Source: JACPPO01 sp965262505
GTDB taxonomy: Bacteria; Acidobacteriota; Vicinamibacteria; Vicinamibacterales; UBA2999
NCBI GenBank assembly: GCA_965262505.1
Contig: CBDHFM010000030.1
Coordinates: forward strand, 3,100,001-3,164,000
Length of the DNA stretch: 64,000 nucleotides
Direction of reading: 5' to 3'
Shown here: one piece after another, positions 1-10,516 of the stretch
Position numbering within the stretch: position 1 is the stretch's first letter
Layout of the letters: the number at the start of each line of letters is the position of its first letter
Notes under the pieces: generated by a model
Told to the model about the DNA's origin: nothing
Seen by the model: only the letters and a program-made list of their open reading frames with translations
Database searches by the model: none
Program-made: the position numbers and the translations under genes

Positions 1-16
1 TTGTGGGTACCGCCAT
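1..16 (-). CDS. atpC: ATP synthase epsilon subunit, first codons only
   Basis: An ATG read on the minus strand at 16 begins Met-Ala-Val-Pro-Thr and runs off the window edge. A GGTGA motif sits about 7 bases upstream of it, just after the atpD stop. In F-type ATP synthase operons atpC normally follows atpD, so position is the main argument. Only five codons are visible and the protein itself cannot be checked. Confidence 0.5.
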
Positions 17-37
17 ATTCGTTCACCGGACGCCCGG

Positions 38-1492
<1,455 letters not shown>

Positions 1493-1514
1493 TTCGTCTC
1501 TCGTTCACCCGGTA

Positions 1515-2384
1515 CTAGGTGGCCGACGCGCCGGAGACCACTTCGATGATCTCCCGTGTGATCGCCGCCTGCCGCACTTTGTTCATGTAAAGCGTGAGGT
1601 CCTCGATCATCTCCGCCGAGTTGCGGGTTGCCGCATCCATGGCGGTCATCTGCGCGGCAAAGAACGCCGCATTCGATTCCAGAAGCGCCCGGTAGATCTG
1701 CGCCTGCACGTGCCGCGGCAGCAGGTCGGTGAAGATCGCCGCGGGCTCCGGTTCGTACAAATAGTCCGTCGTGGGATCGGCCGTCTCATCATCCTCGAGC
1801 CGGGGAATGGGCAGCAGGCGCTCAACGACGATCCGCTGCGTCATCACCGACTTGAACTCGTTGTAGATGAGATACACGCTCGACGCCCGGCCGGATACGA
1901 ACTCGTCGATCGCCATGTTCGCGATCTCGGCGGCGTGACCGAACGCGAGCTTCTGGAACACCCCCACACGCTCGTAGCGCACGTCGAACCCGCGGCGGCG
2001 GAAGAAGTCGCGCCCCTTGCGTCCGATCAGCCCAAGCGCGATGTCGTCAGCCTTCCGACCCTCGCCGACGATGAACTGCCCCGCCGACTTGATGACATTC
2101 GAATTGAAGCTTCCACACAGACCACGGTCGGCCGTGATGACAATCAGGAGCGGCCGTCCCTCCGGCCGTTCCGGGCTCCGGAGCAGCGGGTGCGATTCGG
2201 GATCGACCCGGCTGACCAGGCCGTTGAGCACCCTCAGCATGCGCTGCGCGAACGGGCGCGCGGCCACGACGCGATCCTGCGCTCGCTTCAGGCGCGAGGC
2301 GGCGATCATCTTCATCGCCTTGGTGATCTGCTGCGTCGACTTCACCGCGCGGATACGGCGACGCAGATCAATCAGTGACGGCAT
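1515..2384 (-). CDS. atpG: F1Fo ATP synthase subunit gamma
   Basis: Central rotor shaft of F1, linking c-ring rotation to catalysis in the alpha3-beta3 head. The 289-residue length is normal. The N-terminal helix SLIDLRRRIRAVKSTQQITK and the C-terminal helix with AEMIEDLTLYMNKVRQAAIT are the hallmark coiled-coil ends of gamma. An internal stretch around residues 190-215, rich in acidic residues and prolines, is the variable globular part. It sits between atpA (30 bases upstream) and atpD and is surely co-transcribed with them. Confidence 0.97.
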   Translation of the reverse strand: MPSLIDLRRRIRAVKSTQQITKAMKMIAASRLKRAQDRVVAARPFAQRMLRVLNGLVSRVDPESHPLLRSPERPEGRPLLIVITADRGLCGSFNSNVIKSAGQFIVGEGRKADDIALGLIGRKGRDFFRRRGFDVRYERVGVFQKLAFGHAAEIANMAIDEFVSGRASSVYLIYNEFKSVMTQRIVVERLLPIPRLEDDETADPTTDYLYEPEPAAIFTDLLPRHVQAQIYRALLESNAAFFAAQMTAMDAATRNSAEMIEDLTLYMNKVRQAAITREIIEVVSGASAT

Positions 2385-2414
2385 GGTTTCGGCGATTCAA
2401 GGCCTGCAAAACGG

Positions 2415-3947
2415 TTACGCGACTACGGCAGCCTGTGTCGTCCCGACGAACTGCTGCCCGAATTCCTTGAGCGCCGACTCGACCGCCGCCTTCAGGTCAT
2501 CGTCGAGGATCTTCTTCTCGCTGATCCCGGTGAGTACGCCCGGATGCCGCGTCTCGAGGAAGCGATGCAGGTCTTCCTCGTAACGCCCCACGTCTTCGAT
2601 CGGAACCGGATCGATGAAGCCCTTCGTGGCCGCGTACACGATGATCACCTGCTTTTCGACGCTCAGCGGCTGGTACTGCCCCTGCTTCAGGATCTCGACG
2701 AGCCGTCGGCCTCGATCGAGCTGTGCCTGGGTGCCCTTGTCGAGGTCGCTGCCGAACTGCGAAAACGCCGCCAGTTCGCGATATTGCGCCAGATCGAGCC
2801 GGAGCGAGCCGGCCACCTGGCGCATCGCCTTGATCTGCGCCGAGCCTCCCACGCGGGACACCGAGTTGCCGACGTTGATGGCCGGCCGGACGCCCTGGTG
2901 AAACAGGTCGCTCTCGAGAAAGATCTGGCCGTCGGTGATCGAGATGACGTTCGTGGGGATGTATGCCGACAGGTCGCCCGCCTGGGTTTCGATAATCGGC
3001 AGCGCCGTCAGCGATCCGCCTCCCTGGCTGGCGTTCAGTTTCGCCGCGCGCTCCAGGAGGCGAGAGTGGAGGTAGAACACGTCCCCGGGATAGGCCTCGC
3101 GCCCGGGCGGGCGCCGCAGCAGCAGGGAGATTTCACGATACGACTGCGCGTGCTTCGACAAATCGTCGTAGACGACGAGCGCGTGGCGCCCGCTGTCGCG
3201 GAAGTACTCACCGATGGCGCACGCCGAGTAGGGCCCGATGTAGAGCATGGGCGCCGGATCCGACGCCGTCGCCGCGACGACGACGGTGTAGCTCATCGCG
3301 TCGTACTCTTCGAGCGTGCGCACCACCTGGGCGACCGTTGATCGCTTCTGGCCGATGGCGTTGTAGACGCAGATGACGTCCTTGCCGCGCTGGTTGATGA
3401 TCGCGTCGATCGCGACGGCGGTCTTGCCGGTTTGCCGATCGCCGATGATCAGCTCGCGCTGCCCACGTCCGATCGGCACCATCCCGTCGATTGCCTTCAG
3501 GCCGGTCTGAATCGGCTCCTTTACGGGCTGCCGGTCCACGACGCCCGGCGCCAGCCGCTCGATCGGAAGAAACTGCTTCGTCTGAATCGGACCCTTGCCG
3601 TCGATCGGCTGGCCGAGCGCGTTGACGACGCGCCCGAGCATCTCGTCGCCGACCGGGACCGAGATGATGCGCCCGGTCCGCTTGACGATGTCGCCTTCCT
3701 TGATCTTCTTGTAGTCACCGAGCAGCACGGCGCCGACGCTTTGCTCCTCGAGGTTCAGCGCGATCCCGAACACGCCGTGCGTGAACTCGAGCATTTCGCC
3801 AGCCATCGTCCGCTCGATGCCGTGCACGCGCGCGATGCCATCGCCGATGGCGATGATGCTGCCGACTTCGGCGACGTCGACTTCCACGGCATGGCTACCG
3901 ATCTGGTCGCGAATGATCTTGGAGATTTCTTCGGCTCTGATGTCCAT
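2415..3947 (-). CDS. atpA: F1Fo ATP synthase subunit alpha
   Basis: Non-catalytic nucleotide-binding alpha subunit of F1. It is 510 residues, typical for the family, with the Walker A loop GDRQTGKT at residues 169-176 and the conserved RPAINVGNSVSRVGG segment carrying the arginine finger near residue 370. The C-terminal end TQAAVVA is slightly extended. Its ATG (3947-3945) shares one base with the atpH stop (TGATG), which implies translational coupling within the operon. Confidence 0.98.
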   Translation of the reverse strand: MDIRAEEISKIIRDQIGSHAVEVDVAEVGSIIAIGDGIARVHGIERTMAGEMLEFTHGVFGIALNLEEQSVGAVLLGDYKKIKEGDIVKRTGRIISVPVGDEMLGRVVNALGQPIDGKGPIQTKQFLPIERLAPGVVDRQPVKEPIQTGLKAIDGMVPIGRGQRELIIGDRQTGKTAVAIDAIINQRGKDVICVYNAIGQKRSTVAQVVRTLEEYDAMSYTVVVAATASDPAPMLYIGPYSACAIGEYFRDSGRHALVVYDDLSKHAQSYREISLLLRRPPGREAYPGDVFYLHSRLLERAAKLNASQGGGSLTALPIIETQAGDLSAYIPTNVISITDGQIFLESDLFHQGVRPAINVGNSVSRVGGSAQIKAMRQVAGSLRLDLAQYRELAAFSQFGSDLDKGTQAQLDRGRRLVEILKQGQYQPLSVEKQVIIVYAATKGFIDPVPIEDVGRYEEDLHRFLETRHPGVLTGISEKKILDDDLKAAVESALKEFGQQFVGTTQAAVVA

Positions 3948-4492
3948 CAGCGTTGTTCCTCGAGTCGTTCTCTCATCTTTGCAAGTTGCGTGGCGATGCT
4001 GCCGTCGTAGACCGTGCTTCCCACGCGCGCAACGGCGCCGCCGATGAGCGACGGGTCGACGCTCGTCGTCATCGTGACGTGGCGTCCGGTGGCGGCGGCA
4101 AGCCGCTCCTCGAACTGCGTCACCTGGTCGGGCCGTAACGGCACCGCCGTGGTCACATCGGCGCGAACAATCTGCCGGTGCTCCATCAGCCGCTCGCGAT
4201 AGACGGCGGCAAGCTCGGGCAGGAGCGCCAGGCGGTTGCGATCCACGAGGATCAGCATCAGCTTGCCGAGCACCGGCGCAGGCTGTGCACGCGCCACAAG
4301 CGCCTCCACGACCCTACGCTTGGCTGCCACCGGCACGGCGGGGCTCGTCAGTGCTTTCCGGAGCTCCGGGTTGCCGACATACAGGTCTGCCACTGCCGAC
4401 AGTTCCTGCTCCACCTGCTCCGGATCGCCTTCCTGGATCACGACGTCGAGGAGTGCTCGCGCGTATCGGGCCGCGGACGCCCGAGTGCTCAT
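3947..4492 (-). CDS. atpH: F1Fo ATP synthase subunit delta
   Basis: Peripheral-stalk delta subunit (OSCP type) that clamps F1 to the b subunits. The protein is 181 residues from the ATG at 4492, chosen because AGGTGAAACC lies immediately upstream and because the family begins with a short leader before an ARYARALL-type helix, here ASAARYARALLDVV. An in-frame start at 4537 would add 15 residues unlike the family. The C-terminal DPSLIGGAVARVGSTVYDGS is the characteristic OSCP signature. The F0 genes (a, c, b) are not immediately upstream, so this is an F1-only cluster with F0 encoded elsewhere. Confidence 0.95.
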   Translation of the reverse strand: MSTRASAARYARALLDVVIQEGDPEQVEQELSAVADLYVGNPELRKALTSPAVPVAAKRRVVEALVARAQPAPVLGKLMLILVDRNRLALLPELAAVYRERLMEHRQIVRADVTTAVPLRPDQVTQFEERLAAATGRHVTMTTSVDPSLIGGAVARVGSTVYDGSIATQLAKMRERLEEQR

Positions 4493-4638
4493 GGTTTCAC
4501 CTGCAGCAGATATCGTTTTCCGAGCCGCGTACGACAAACCAGGTGCCGCGGCTCTGCGAGCTTGTACCTCAATAGCACAAGCAATCTTTTATAACACAGA
4601 AGGCTTCGGGGCCTTGAGCCCACCATGGGCCCAAACGT

Positions 4639-5589
4639 TCAACTCCCGCTCGGGTTGGGCGCCCGCGTGTCGGTAAGGTACTCGAACAAGCGATGAAGCT
4701 CCGATTCCGAGCCGAAGTTGATTTCGATGGTGCCCCCAAGGTCGGGGCGCTCTACGACGCGACCAGCCAGCTCTGGCTGAACGGTCCGCTTCGGTCGACC
4801 GTGCCGCCGGACGATGCGCACTTTCGTCCCCAGCGCGAAGCGCATGCGATCCTCGGCCGCGCGAGTGTGGACGTCGGCGGGCGGCCGGCCTGGCTCGGGG
4901 CGCGGGGGACGCGGAGGCGCCGTGAGCTTCTTCACCAGCGCCTCGGTGTCGCGGACTGACAGCGACCTGGAGATGACGTCCCGGGCGGCCTGACGCTGGG
5001 ACGCCGCATCCGGCAGCGCCAGCAGTGCCCGCGCATGCCCCATCGAGAGGGCTCCCGAGGCGAGGTTGCCGCGGACTTCCTCGGTCAGCCGCAGGAGGCG
5101 CAGATAGTTGGCGACCGACGTGCGGTCCTTGCCGACGGCCGCGGCAATCTGCTCCTGGGTGAGGCCGAAGTCGTCGGCCAGACGCTGGTAGGCGAGCGCC
5201 TCGTCCACCGGGTTGAGGTCTTCGCGCTGGAGATTCTCGACGAGCGCGAGCTCCAGCAACTGCCGTTCCGACCCGTCGGGGACATTGCGGATCACGATGG
5301 GCACCCGGAAGAGCCCCGCCCGCTGCGCCGCGCGCCATCGCCGTTCGCCGGCAATGATGCGGTACGTGCCTCCGTTTGGTCTGACCAGGATGGGCTGAAT
5401 GATGCCGTTGGCCTTGATCGACCCGGCCAGCTCCCCAAGCCTGTCGTCGTCCAGCGTCTGGCGCGGTTGCTGATCGCTCGGCGCGAGCAGGTCGATATCG
5501 ACTTCAATGGCGCCCTGGCGTGGCGGCTCGGGAGCGTCGGGGATCAGCGCGCTGAGGCCCTTGCCGAGCGCGGGGCGGCGTTCGATCAT
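4639..5589 (-). CDS. parB: chromosome partitioning protein ParB
   Basis: ParB/Spo0J CTPase that loads at parS sites and spreads to organise the origin for segregation. 316 residues: the N-terminal tail GKGLSALIPD, a ParB/sulfiredoxin-like domain with GERRWRA (81-87) of the CTP pocket, a helix-turn-helix around residues 140-190 (GLTQEQIAAAVGKDRTSVAN), and a C-terminal dimerisation region GGTIEINFGSESEL. It lies 27 bases downstream of parA, in the classic parA-parB order next to rsmG-mnmG-mnmE. Two parS-like palindromes sit upstream of parA. Confidence 0.97.
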   Translation of the reverse strand: MIERRPALGKGLSALIPDAPEPPRQGAIEVDIDLLAPSDQQPRQTLDDDRLGELAGSIKANGIIQPILVRPNGGTYRIIAGERRWRAAQRAGLFRVPIVIRNVPDGSERQLLELALVENLQREDLNPVDEALAYQRLADDFGLTQEQIAAAVGKDRTSVANYLRLLRLTEEVRGNLASGALSMGHARALLALPDAASQRQAARDVISRSLSVRDTEALVKKLTAPPRPPRPEPGRPPADVHTRAAEDRMRFALGTKVRIVRRHGRPKRTVQPELAGRVVERPDLGGTIEINFGSESELHRLFEYLTDTRAPNPSGS

Positions 5590-5616
5590 CGCGTCACTCC
5601 TCCGTGTTCCTCGTGG

Positions 5617-6408
5617 CTACGCCGCATGGCGCGCGAGCATTTCTTGCGCGAGCGCGACATACGCCACCGCGCCACGCGACTTCGCGTCGTAGAGTACCGC
5701 CGGCAGTCCGTGGCTCGGCGCTTCACCCAGGCGCACGTTACGCGGAATGATCGTATTGAAGACTTTTTCTTTGAAGAACTCGCGGACGTCGCGCGCGACG
5801 AGGTGACCCAGGTTCGTCCTGTCGTCGTACATCGTCAGCAGCACGCCTTCGATATCGAGGGCGGGGTTCAGCGTGCCGCACACGCGACGCATCGTCGCGA
5901 CGAGATCGGCCAATCCCTCGAGGGCGAAATACTCGCAGTGCAACGGAATCAGCACCGCGTCTGCGGCAACGAGCGCGTTGAGCGTCAGGAGGCCGAGTGA
6001 CGGTGGGCAGTCGATGAAGATGAGATCGAAGCGTGCGCGGAGAGGCTCCAGCACGCGGCGCATCCGCATTTCGCGCTGAGGGACCGACACCAGCTCGATC
6101 TCCGCTCCAGTGAGATCGCGATCGGCAGGGATGACGAACAGGTTCTCGATCTGGCTCTCGAGCAGAAATGCTGTCGGGTCGGCGTCTGTCATCAGCGCTT
6201 CATAGATCGTCCCTGCCGGGGCATGGCGTCCCTTGAGACCGACGCCGCTGGTCAGGTTGCTCTGTGGATCGACGTCCACGAGGAGCACCTTGTGGCCGGC
6301 AAGGGCCAGGGAGGTCGCGACGTTGATGGCCGTCGTGGTCTTCCCGACGCCGCCCTTCTGGTTGGCCACGGCGAGAATGCGACCTTTCGTTGGACTATGT
6401 TCTTCCAT
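5617..6408 (-). CDS. parA: chromosome partitioning ATPase ParA/Soj
   Basis: Deviant Walker ATPase that works with ParB in origin segregation and, in relatives, DnaA regulation. 263 residues with the deviant Walker A motif KGGVGKTT at residues 18-25, FIDCPPSLGLLTLNAL in the switch region and the PLHCEYFALEGL segment typical of Soj. It begins at an ATG about 80 bases from the nearest parS site. It probably forms an operon with parB. Confidence 0.97.
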   Translation of the reverse strand: MEEHSPTKGRILAVANQKGGVGKTTTAINVATSLALAGHKVLLVDVDPQSNLTSGVGLKGRHAPAGTIYEALMTDADPTAFLLESQIENLFVIPADRDLTGAEIELVSVPQREMRMRRVLEPLRARFDLIFIDCPPSLGLLTLNALVAADAVLIPLHCEYFALEGLADLVATMRRVCGTLNPALDIEGVLLTMYDDRTNLGHLVARDVREFFKEKVFNTIIPRNVRLGEAPSHGLPAVLYDAKSRGAVAYVALAQEMLARHAA

Positions 6409-6487
6409 ATGCCCTATTTTTATTGAATTCTATCGTTGCAACGCACGGTCTAACCTTAGTACGACTGAGGATCGCCGTCAAGAACAA

Positions 6488-6503
6488 TGTTTCACGTGGA
6501 ACT
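6488..6503. promoter_or_regulatory. parS site 1
   Basis: TGTTTCACGTGGAACT matches the bacterial parS consensus TGTTTCACGTGAAACA at 14 of 16 positions. It lies in the rsmG-parA spacer, about 80 bases upstream of parA. ParB would bind here; the binding is inferred from sequence match and context. Confidence 0.88.
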
Positions 6504-6544
6504 AGCAAATATATAGCGAATGTGCGTTGGGCTGGATCTACGAG

Positions 6545-7234
6545 TTATGGTCGGGCTGTTCCACGTGGAACACTTCCGGCCTCAGCTCGCTTTTCGAGGA
6601 TGACGAGCCGGCTTCGGAGTGATTCGATAAGCGGATACGTGGCTTTCCACACAAGCGGCGGCGTGACGCTTTCAGACGGGTCGGACGTCCCGGATCCGCG
6701 AAAGAGAAAAACAAGCGCGCCTGGCCTTGCGAAAGCCTGGAGCGTCCGAAGCATCCGCGATTCGAGGCGAACGGCGCGAACCGTCACCAGGTCGAACGCT
6801 TCGTGGAGGTCCGGCCGGGCCAGAAGCTCTTCGAATCTCGCGGTCACCACTTCGGCGTCCTTCAGGCCGAGCGTGCGCACGGCTTCACGCAAGAACACCG
6901 ACTTCCTGGTCTTCGACTCCACCATGAGGAGGCTGCGGCAGTGCACGGCCAGCGCCAGCGGAATCGCAGGCGAGCCACCTCCGGTTCCGACGTCGAGCAT
7001 CCGCGCAGCCTTCGTCGGGACGTATCTGGCGGCGACCACCGGTTCGATCAGTAGACGATCGATGGCATCTGGGGGCGCCTCCGACAGCTTCAGGCCGGTG
7101 AGGTTGACCTTCGTGTTCCAGGTCGCCAGCAGGCGGTAGTAGGTCTCGAGCCGCCCTGCCAGTTCGGCAGGGAGCATCAGTCCGGCGCGCCGCGCCCGTC
7201 GCCCAAGACGTCCCTGAAACTCCTTTCTGTTCAA
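6545..7234 (-). CDS. rsmG: 16S rRNA (guanine-527 N7) methyltransferase RsmG
   Basis: SAM-dependent methyltransferase modifying G527 of 16S rRNA (historically GidB). 229 residues, normal size; the SAM-binding loop ARMLDVGTGGGSPAIPLAL is near residue 80 and the MVESKTRKSVFLREAV strand-helix follows. The basic N-terminus MNRKEFQGRLGRRARRAG is longer than in many homologues. The last ten residues cover a parS site. It is four bases downstream of mnmG, in the conserved mnmE-mnmG-rsmG-parA-parB order. Confidence 0.95.
   Translation of the reverse strand: MNRKEFQGRLGRRARRAGLMLPAELAGRLETYYRLLATWNTKVNLTGLKLSEAPPDAIDRLLIEPVVAARYVPTKAARMLDVGTGGGSPAIPLALAVHCRSLLMVESKTRKSVFLREAVRTLGLKDAEVVTARFEELLARPDLHEAFDLVTVRAVRLESRMLRTLQAFARPGALVFLFRGSGTSDPSESVTPPLVWKATYPLIESLRSRLVILEKRAEAGSVPRGTARP
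6557..6572. promoter_or_regulatory. parS site 2, inside the rsmG 3' end
   Basis: TGTTCCACGTGGAACA is a perfect 16-base palindrome of the parS type. It lies within the last codons of rsmG, where it encodes Val-Pro-Arg-Gly-Thr, so the site is embedded in coding sequence. It is 69 bases from site 1. Confidence 0.9.
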
Positions 7235-7238
7235 TGAC

Positions 7239-9083
7239 TTACTGGTTCTTTCCGAGGAACGAGCCGAGGACCGCCACGGCCGCCGGCGTCACGCCGGGTA
7301 TCCGTGACGCCTGCCCCAGGGTTTCCGGCCGCACCTGCGAACATCGCTGGACAACCTCCCGCGAGAGGCCAGGCACGCACGCGAAGACAAAGCCTTCAGG
7401 AATCTGGCGACGCTCCTGCCGACGCATCCGCGCGACGTGCGCCATCTCCTGCTTCAGGTACCCCGCGTACTTGACGTCGTTTTCAAGGCTCGCGATGTCG
7501 AGTGCCCGCGTGGACGGCTCCAGGTCGAGCGCCACGTCGCCCCGCTCGATGAGCGACTCGAGCCGTATCGCTGGCCGCCGAAGCAGCGTGCTGGCAGCGA
7601 CCCGGTCGCCACGCTCGGTACGCACCAGCGAACGATCGAGCGTGCCGGTGTTTCGTGCGAGTCGCTCGCGGCGCGCTTCGAAGCGTACCCAGCGCACGTC
7701 ATCGACCAGACCGATTCGGCGGCCGGACGGCGTCAGGCGCAGATCCGCGTTGTCGATTCGCAGCAGCAACCGATGCTCGGCCCGTGATGTAAACATGCGA
7801 TACGGCTCGAGACATCCCTTGGTAATCAAGTCGTCGACCAGGATGCCGATGTACGCCTCGTCGCGGCCGAGCGTAAACGCAGGCTCGCGGCGAATCTTGC
7901 TGGCCGCGTTGATTCCAGCCATGAGTCCCTGGGCCGCCGCCTCTTCGTAACCCGACGTGCCGTTGATCTGCCCCGCGAAGAAAAGACCGCCGACGCGATG
8001 GGTTTCGAGCGTCGACTTCAGTTCCGTCGGCTGAATAAAGTCGTACTCCACCGCATACCCGGGCCGAAGCACAGCCGCACCTTCGAGGCCTGGCAACGCG
8101 TGCACCAGCTCCTCCTGGACGTCCCGGGGAAGCGACATCGAAAAGCCATTCACGTAAATCTCGTCGGCGTCGAGCCCTTCCGGCTCCAGGTAGATCTGAT
8201 GACGCTCCCGCGCGGGGAACCGCATGATCTTGTCTTCCAGTGAAGGACAGTACCGCGGACCGATCCCCTGGATCTGGCCGTTGAACAGCGGGCTGCGATC
8301 GATGTGTCGTCGCACGAGATCGTGGACGCGATCGGTGGTGTGCAACAACCAGCAGCGGATTTGGTTTCGTGGCGGTGTCTCGGTCAAGAACGAGAAGGGC
8401 ATCGGAACCTCGTCGCCGCACTCTTCGGCGAAGATTCCGGCACGTACCGCGCGCCCGAAATCGATCGTGTCGCGCTGCAGCCGCGGCGGCGTGCCCGTTT
8501 TCAGTCTCCCGCCTTCAAAGCCAAACGACGCGAGCGACTCGGCGAGCTCACGCGACGGCGGCTCCCCGTGCCGTCCCGCCGGACGCTGCTCCGCGCCAAT
8601 GTGGATCAGTCCGTTCAGAAACGTCCCGGTCGTCACGACGAGCGCGCCGCACCCGTACCGCTCGCCGCCCTCCATCACGAGGCCAGCGATCCGGCCGTGT
8701 TGAACGTCAAGCCGCGCGGCCTTGCCGAAGAGCCACGAGATCCCCGGCTCCCGCTCGAGCGCTTCCGTGACCCACGCGGCGTACCGCCGTTTGTCCGCCT
8801 GCGCTCGGGGTGACCAGACGGCCGGGCCGCGGCTTCGGTTGAGAAGCTTGAACTGGATGCCGGTCGCGTCGATGGCACGCCCCATCAGCCCGCCCAACGC
8901 ATCGATTTCGCGCACCAGATGGCCCTTCGCCGTTCCGCCCACGGCCGGATTGCACGGCATATGCGCCACCGTGTCGCGCGACAGCGTGCACAAACCGACG
9001 CTGCAGCCCAGGCGGGCGGCGGCGTACGCGGCTTCTACCCCTGCATGGCCTGCACCGATCACGATGATGTCGAACGTGTTCAT
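7239..9083 (-). CDS. mnmG: tRNA uridine 5-carboxymethylaminomethyl modification enzyme MnmG
   Basis: FAD enzyme that, with MnmE, installs the carboxymethylaminomethyl group on wobble U34 of several tRNAs. 614 residues; the Rossmann FAD motif GAGHAG is at residues 10-15, followed by the family signatures GGTAKGHLVREIDALGG and RLKTGTPPR. The C-terminal MnmE-interaction region (GYLKQEMAHVARM, EGFVFACVPGLSREV) is complete. Adjacent to rsmG and 25 bases downstream of mnmE. Confidence 0.97.
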   Translation of the reverse strand: MNTFDIIVIGAGHAGVEAAYAAARLGCSVGLCTLSRDTVAHMPCNPAVGGTAKGHLVREIDALGGLMGRAIDATGIQFKLLNRSRGPAVWSPRAQADKRRYAAWVTEALEREPGISWLFGKAARLDVQHGRIAGLVMEGGERYGCGALVVTTGTFLNGLIHIGAEQRPAGRHGEPPSRELAESLASFGFEGGRLKTGTPPRLQRDTIDFGRAVRAGIFAEECGDEVPMPFSFLTETPPRNQIRCWLLHTTDRVHDLVRRHIDRSPLFNGQIQGIGPRYCPSLEDKIMRFPARERHQIYLEPEGLDADEIYVNGFSMSLPRDVQEELVHALPGLEGAAVLRPGYAVEYDFIQPTELKSTLETHRVGGLFFAGQINGTSGYEEAAAQGLMAGINAASKIRREPAFTLGRDEAYIGILVDDLITKGCLEPYRMFTSRAEHRLLLRIDNADLRLTPSGRRIGLVDDVRWVRFEARRERLARNTGTLDRSLVRTERGDRVAASTLLRRPAIRLESLIERGDVALDLEPSTRALDIASLENDVKYAGYLKQEMAHVARMRRQERRQIPEGFVFACVPGLSREVVQRCSQVRPETLGQASRIPGVTPAAVAVLGSFLGKNQ

Positions 9084-9108
9084 GGGGTCGCTGAACTATA
9101 TTTCCAGA

Positions 9109-10488
9109 CTATTTCCCGACGCAGAACTTCTCGAAAATGTGTTTCAGCAGATCCTCGCTTGTGCGAGCGCCGACAATCTCCTCGAGCCGGGCGCGCGCAG
9201 CCTGCAGATCCGCGAGGACGAACTCCTCAGGCGTGTCTCCCACGGCTACCGCCTGTTCGGCCGCAGCGAGACTCACGCGCGCCTGCTCAATCAACGTGAT
9301 ATGGCGCACGTTCGAGATGGCAGCGGTGTCCCGCAGCGAGTCACTGCCGGTGAGCTCGGAAACGATATCGCGCCGCAGATCGTCGGCGCCTTCCCCCGTT
9401 TTCGCGGAGACGCTGAGAGTGCCGACGCTGTCAATCCCGACGTCGATCCCGACGCCGCATGCCGCCGGCAGATCCGACTTGTTCGCAACGACGATTCTCC
9501 GCCTGTCGGATGTCTGGGCAAGGAGCAGCTCGTCTTCCGCTTCGAGCGGTTCGCTGCGGTCGAGCACAAGGACGAGGAGGTCGGCCACTTCTCGCGCGCG
9601 CTCGCCCCGCGTCACGCCTTCACGTTCAACGAGATCGAGCGTCTCGCGCCAGCCGGCGGTGTCGACGAGCGTGAGCGCCAGGCCGCCGACATCGATCTGC
9701 TCGGCAACCAGATCGCGGGTTGTCCCGGCGATCTCGGTGACGATTGCGCGGTCAGAACCAACTAACATATTGAACACGCACGACTTACCTACGTTTGGCC
9801 GGCCCGCCACGACGACCGTCGCGCCCTCCCGAATCATTCGCCCGCGCCGCGCACCGCCGAGCAACTGATCGAGCTGCGCAACGACGCGGCCAACACGGCG
9901 GGCTGTCTCCGCCGGCTCGATGAAGTGGTACCCCTCGTCGGGAAAATCGAGCGACGCCTCGAGCCGTGCAATCAGATCGAACAGCTCTCGATCGATCGCC
10001 GCGATGCGCTCGGTGAGCGTGCCCTCGAGTTGGTCGAACGCGACCCGCGCCTGCAGCGGCGTCGCCGCGGCAATCAAATCAGCGACCGCCTCTGCCTGTA
10101 TGAGATCCCGCTTGCCGTTGAGAAACGCGCGCAGCGTGAACTCTCCCGGCTCGGCCAGCCGCGCGCCGGCATCGATCGCGCTGCCGACGATCGCCTGGAG
10201 CACGACCGGGCTGCCATGCGCGCTGATCTCCACGACGTGCTCGCCCGTGTAGGAGCGTGGTGCGGGAAAGTAGGTCGCGACGACCTCGTCCAGCGTTTCG
10301 CGCGGACCCTCCTGCCCGGCAGCGCGAACGTGTGCGAGCGTCGCGCGGCGCGCTTCAAGTGGTCCACGCCGATCGAGAATCAGATTGGCGATTTCGAGGG
10401 AAGACGGGCCGCTGATCCGAACGACCCCGATGCCACCCCTGCCCGGCGGCGTCGCAACGGCGACGATGGAATCATCGGTGGAGAACAA
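9109..10488 (-). CDS. mnmE: tRNA modification GTPase MnmE
   Basis: Potassium-activated GTPase partner of MnmG (also TrmE). 459 residues: N-terminal tetrahydrofolate-binding domain (MFSTDDSIVAVATPPGRGGIG), helical domain, an inserted G domain with G1 GRPNVGKS near residue 226, G3 DTAGW and G4 NKSD, and the invariant C-terminal Cys-x-Gly-Lys ending FCVGK. Everything expected for activity is present. It is 28 bases from khpB. Confidence 0.97.
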   Translation of the reverse strand: MFSTDDSIVAVATPPGRGGIGVVRISGPSSLEIANLILDRRGPLEARRATLAHVRAAGQEGPRETLDEVVATYFPAPRSYTGEHVVEISAHGSPVVLQAIVGSAIDAGARLAEPGEFTLRAFLNGKRDLIQAEAVADLIAAATPLQARVAFDQLEGTLTERIAAIDRELFDLIARLEASLDFPDEGYHFIEPAETARRVGRVVAQLDQLLGGARRGRMIREGATVVVAGRPNVGKSCVFNMLVGSDRAIVTEIAGTTRDLVAEQIDVGGLALTLVDTAGWRETLDLVEREGVTRGERAREVADLLVLVLDRSEPLEAEDELLLAQTSDRRRIVVANKSDLPAACGVGIDVGIDSVGTLSVSAKTGEGADDLRRDIVSELTGSDSLRDTAAISNVRHITLIEQARVSLAAAEQAVAVGDTPEEFVLADLQAARARLEEIVGARTSEDLLKHIFEKFCVGK

Positions 10489-10516
10489 CGACCGACTGCC
10501 TGTTCCCTGCTCCCGG

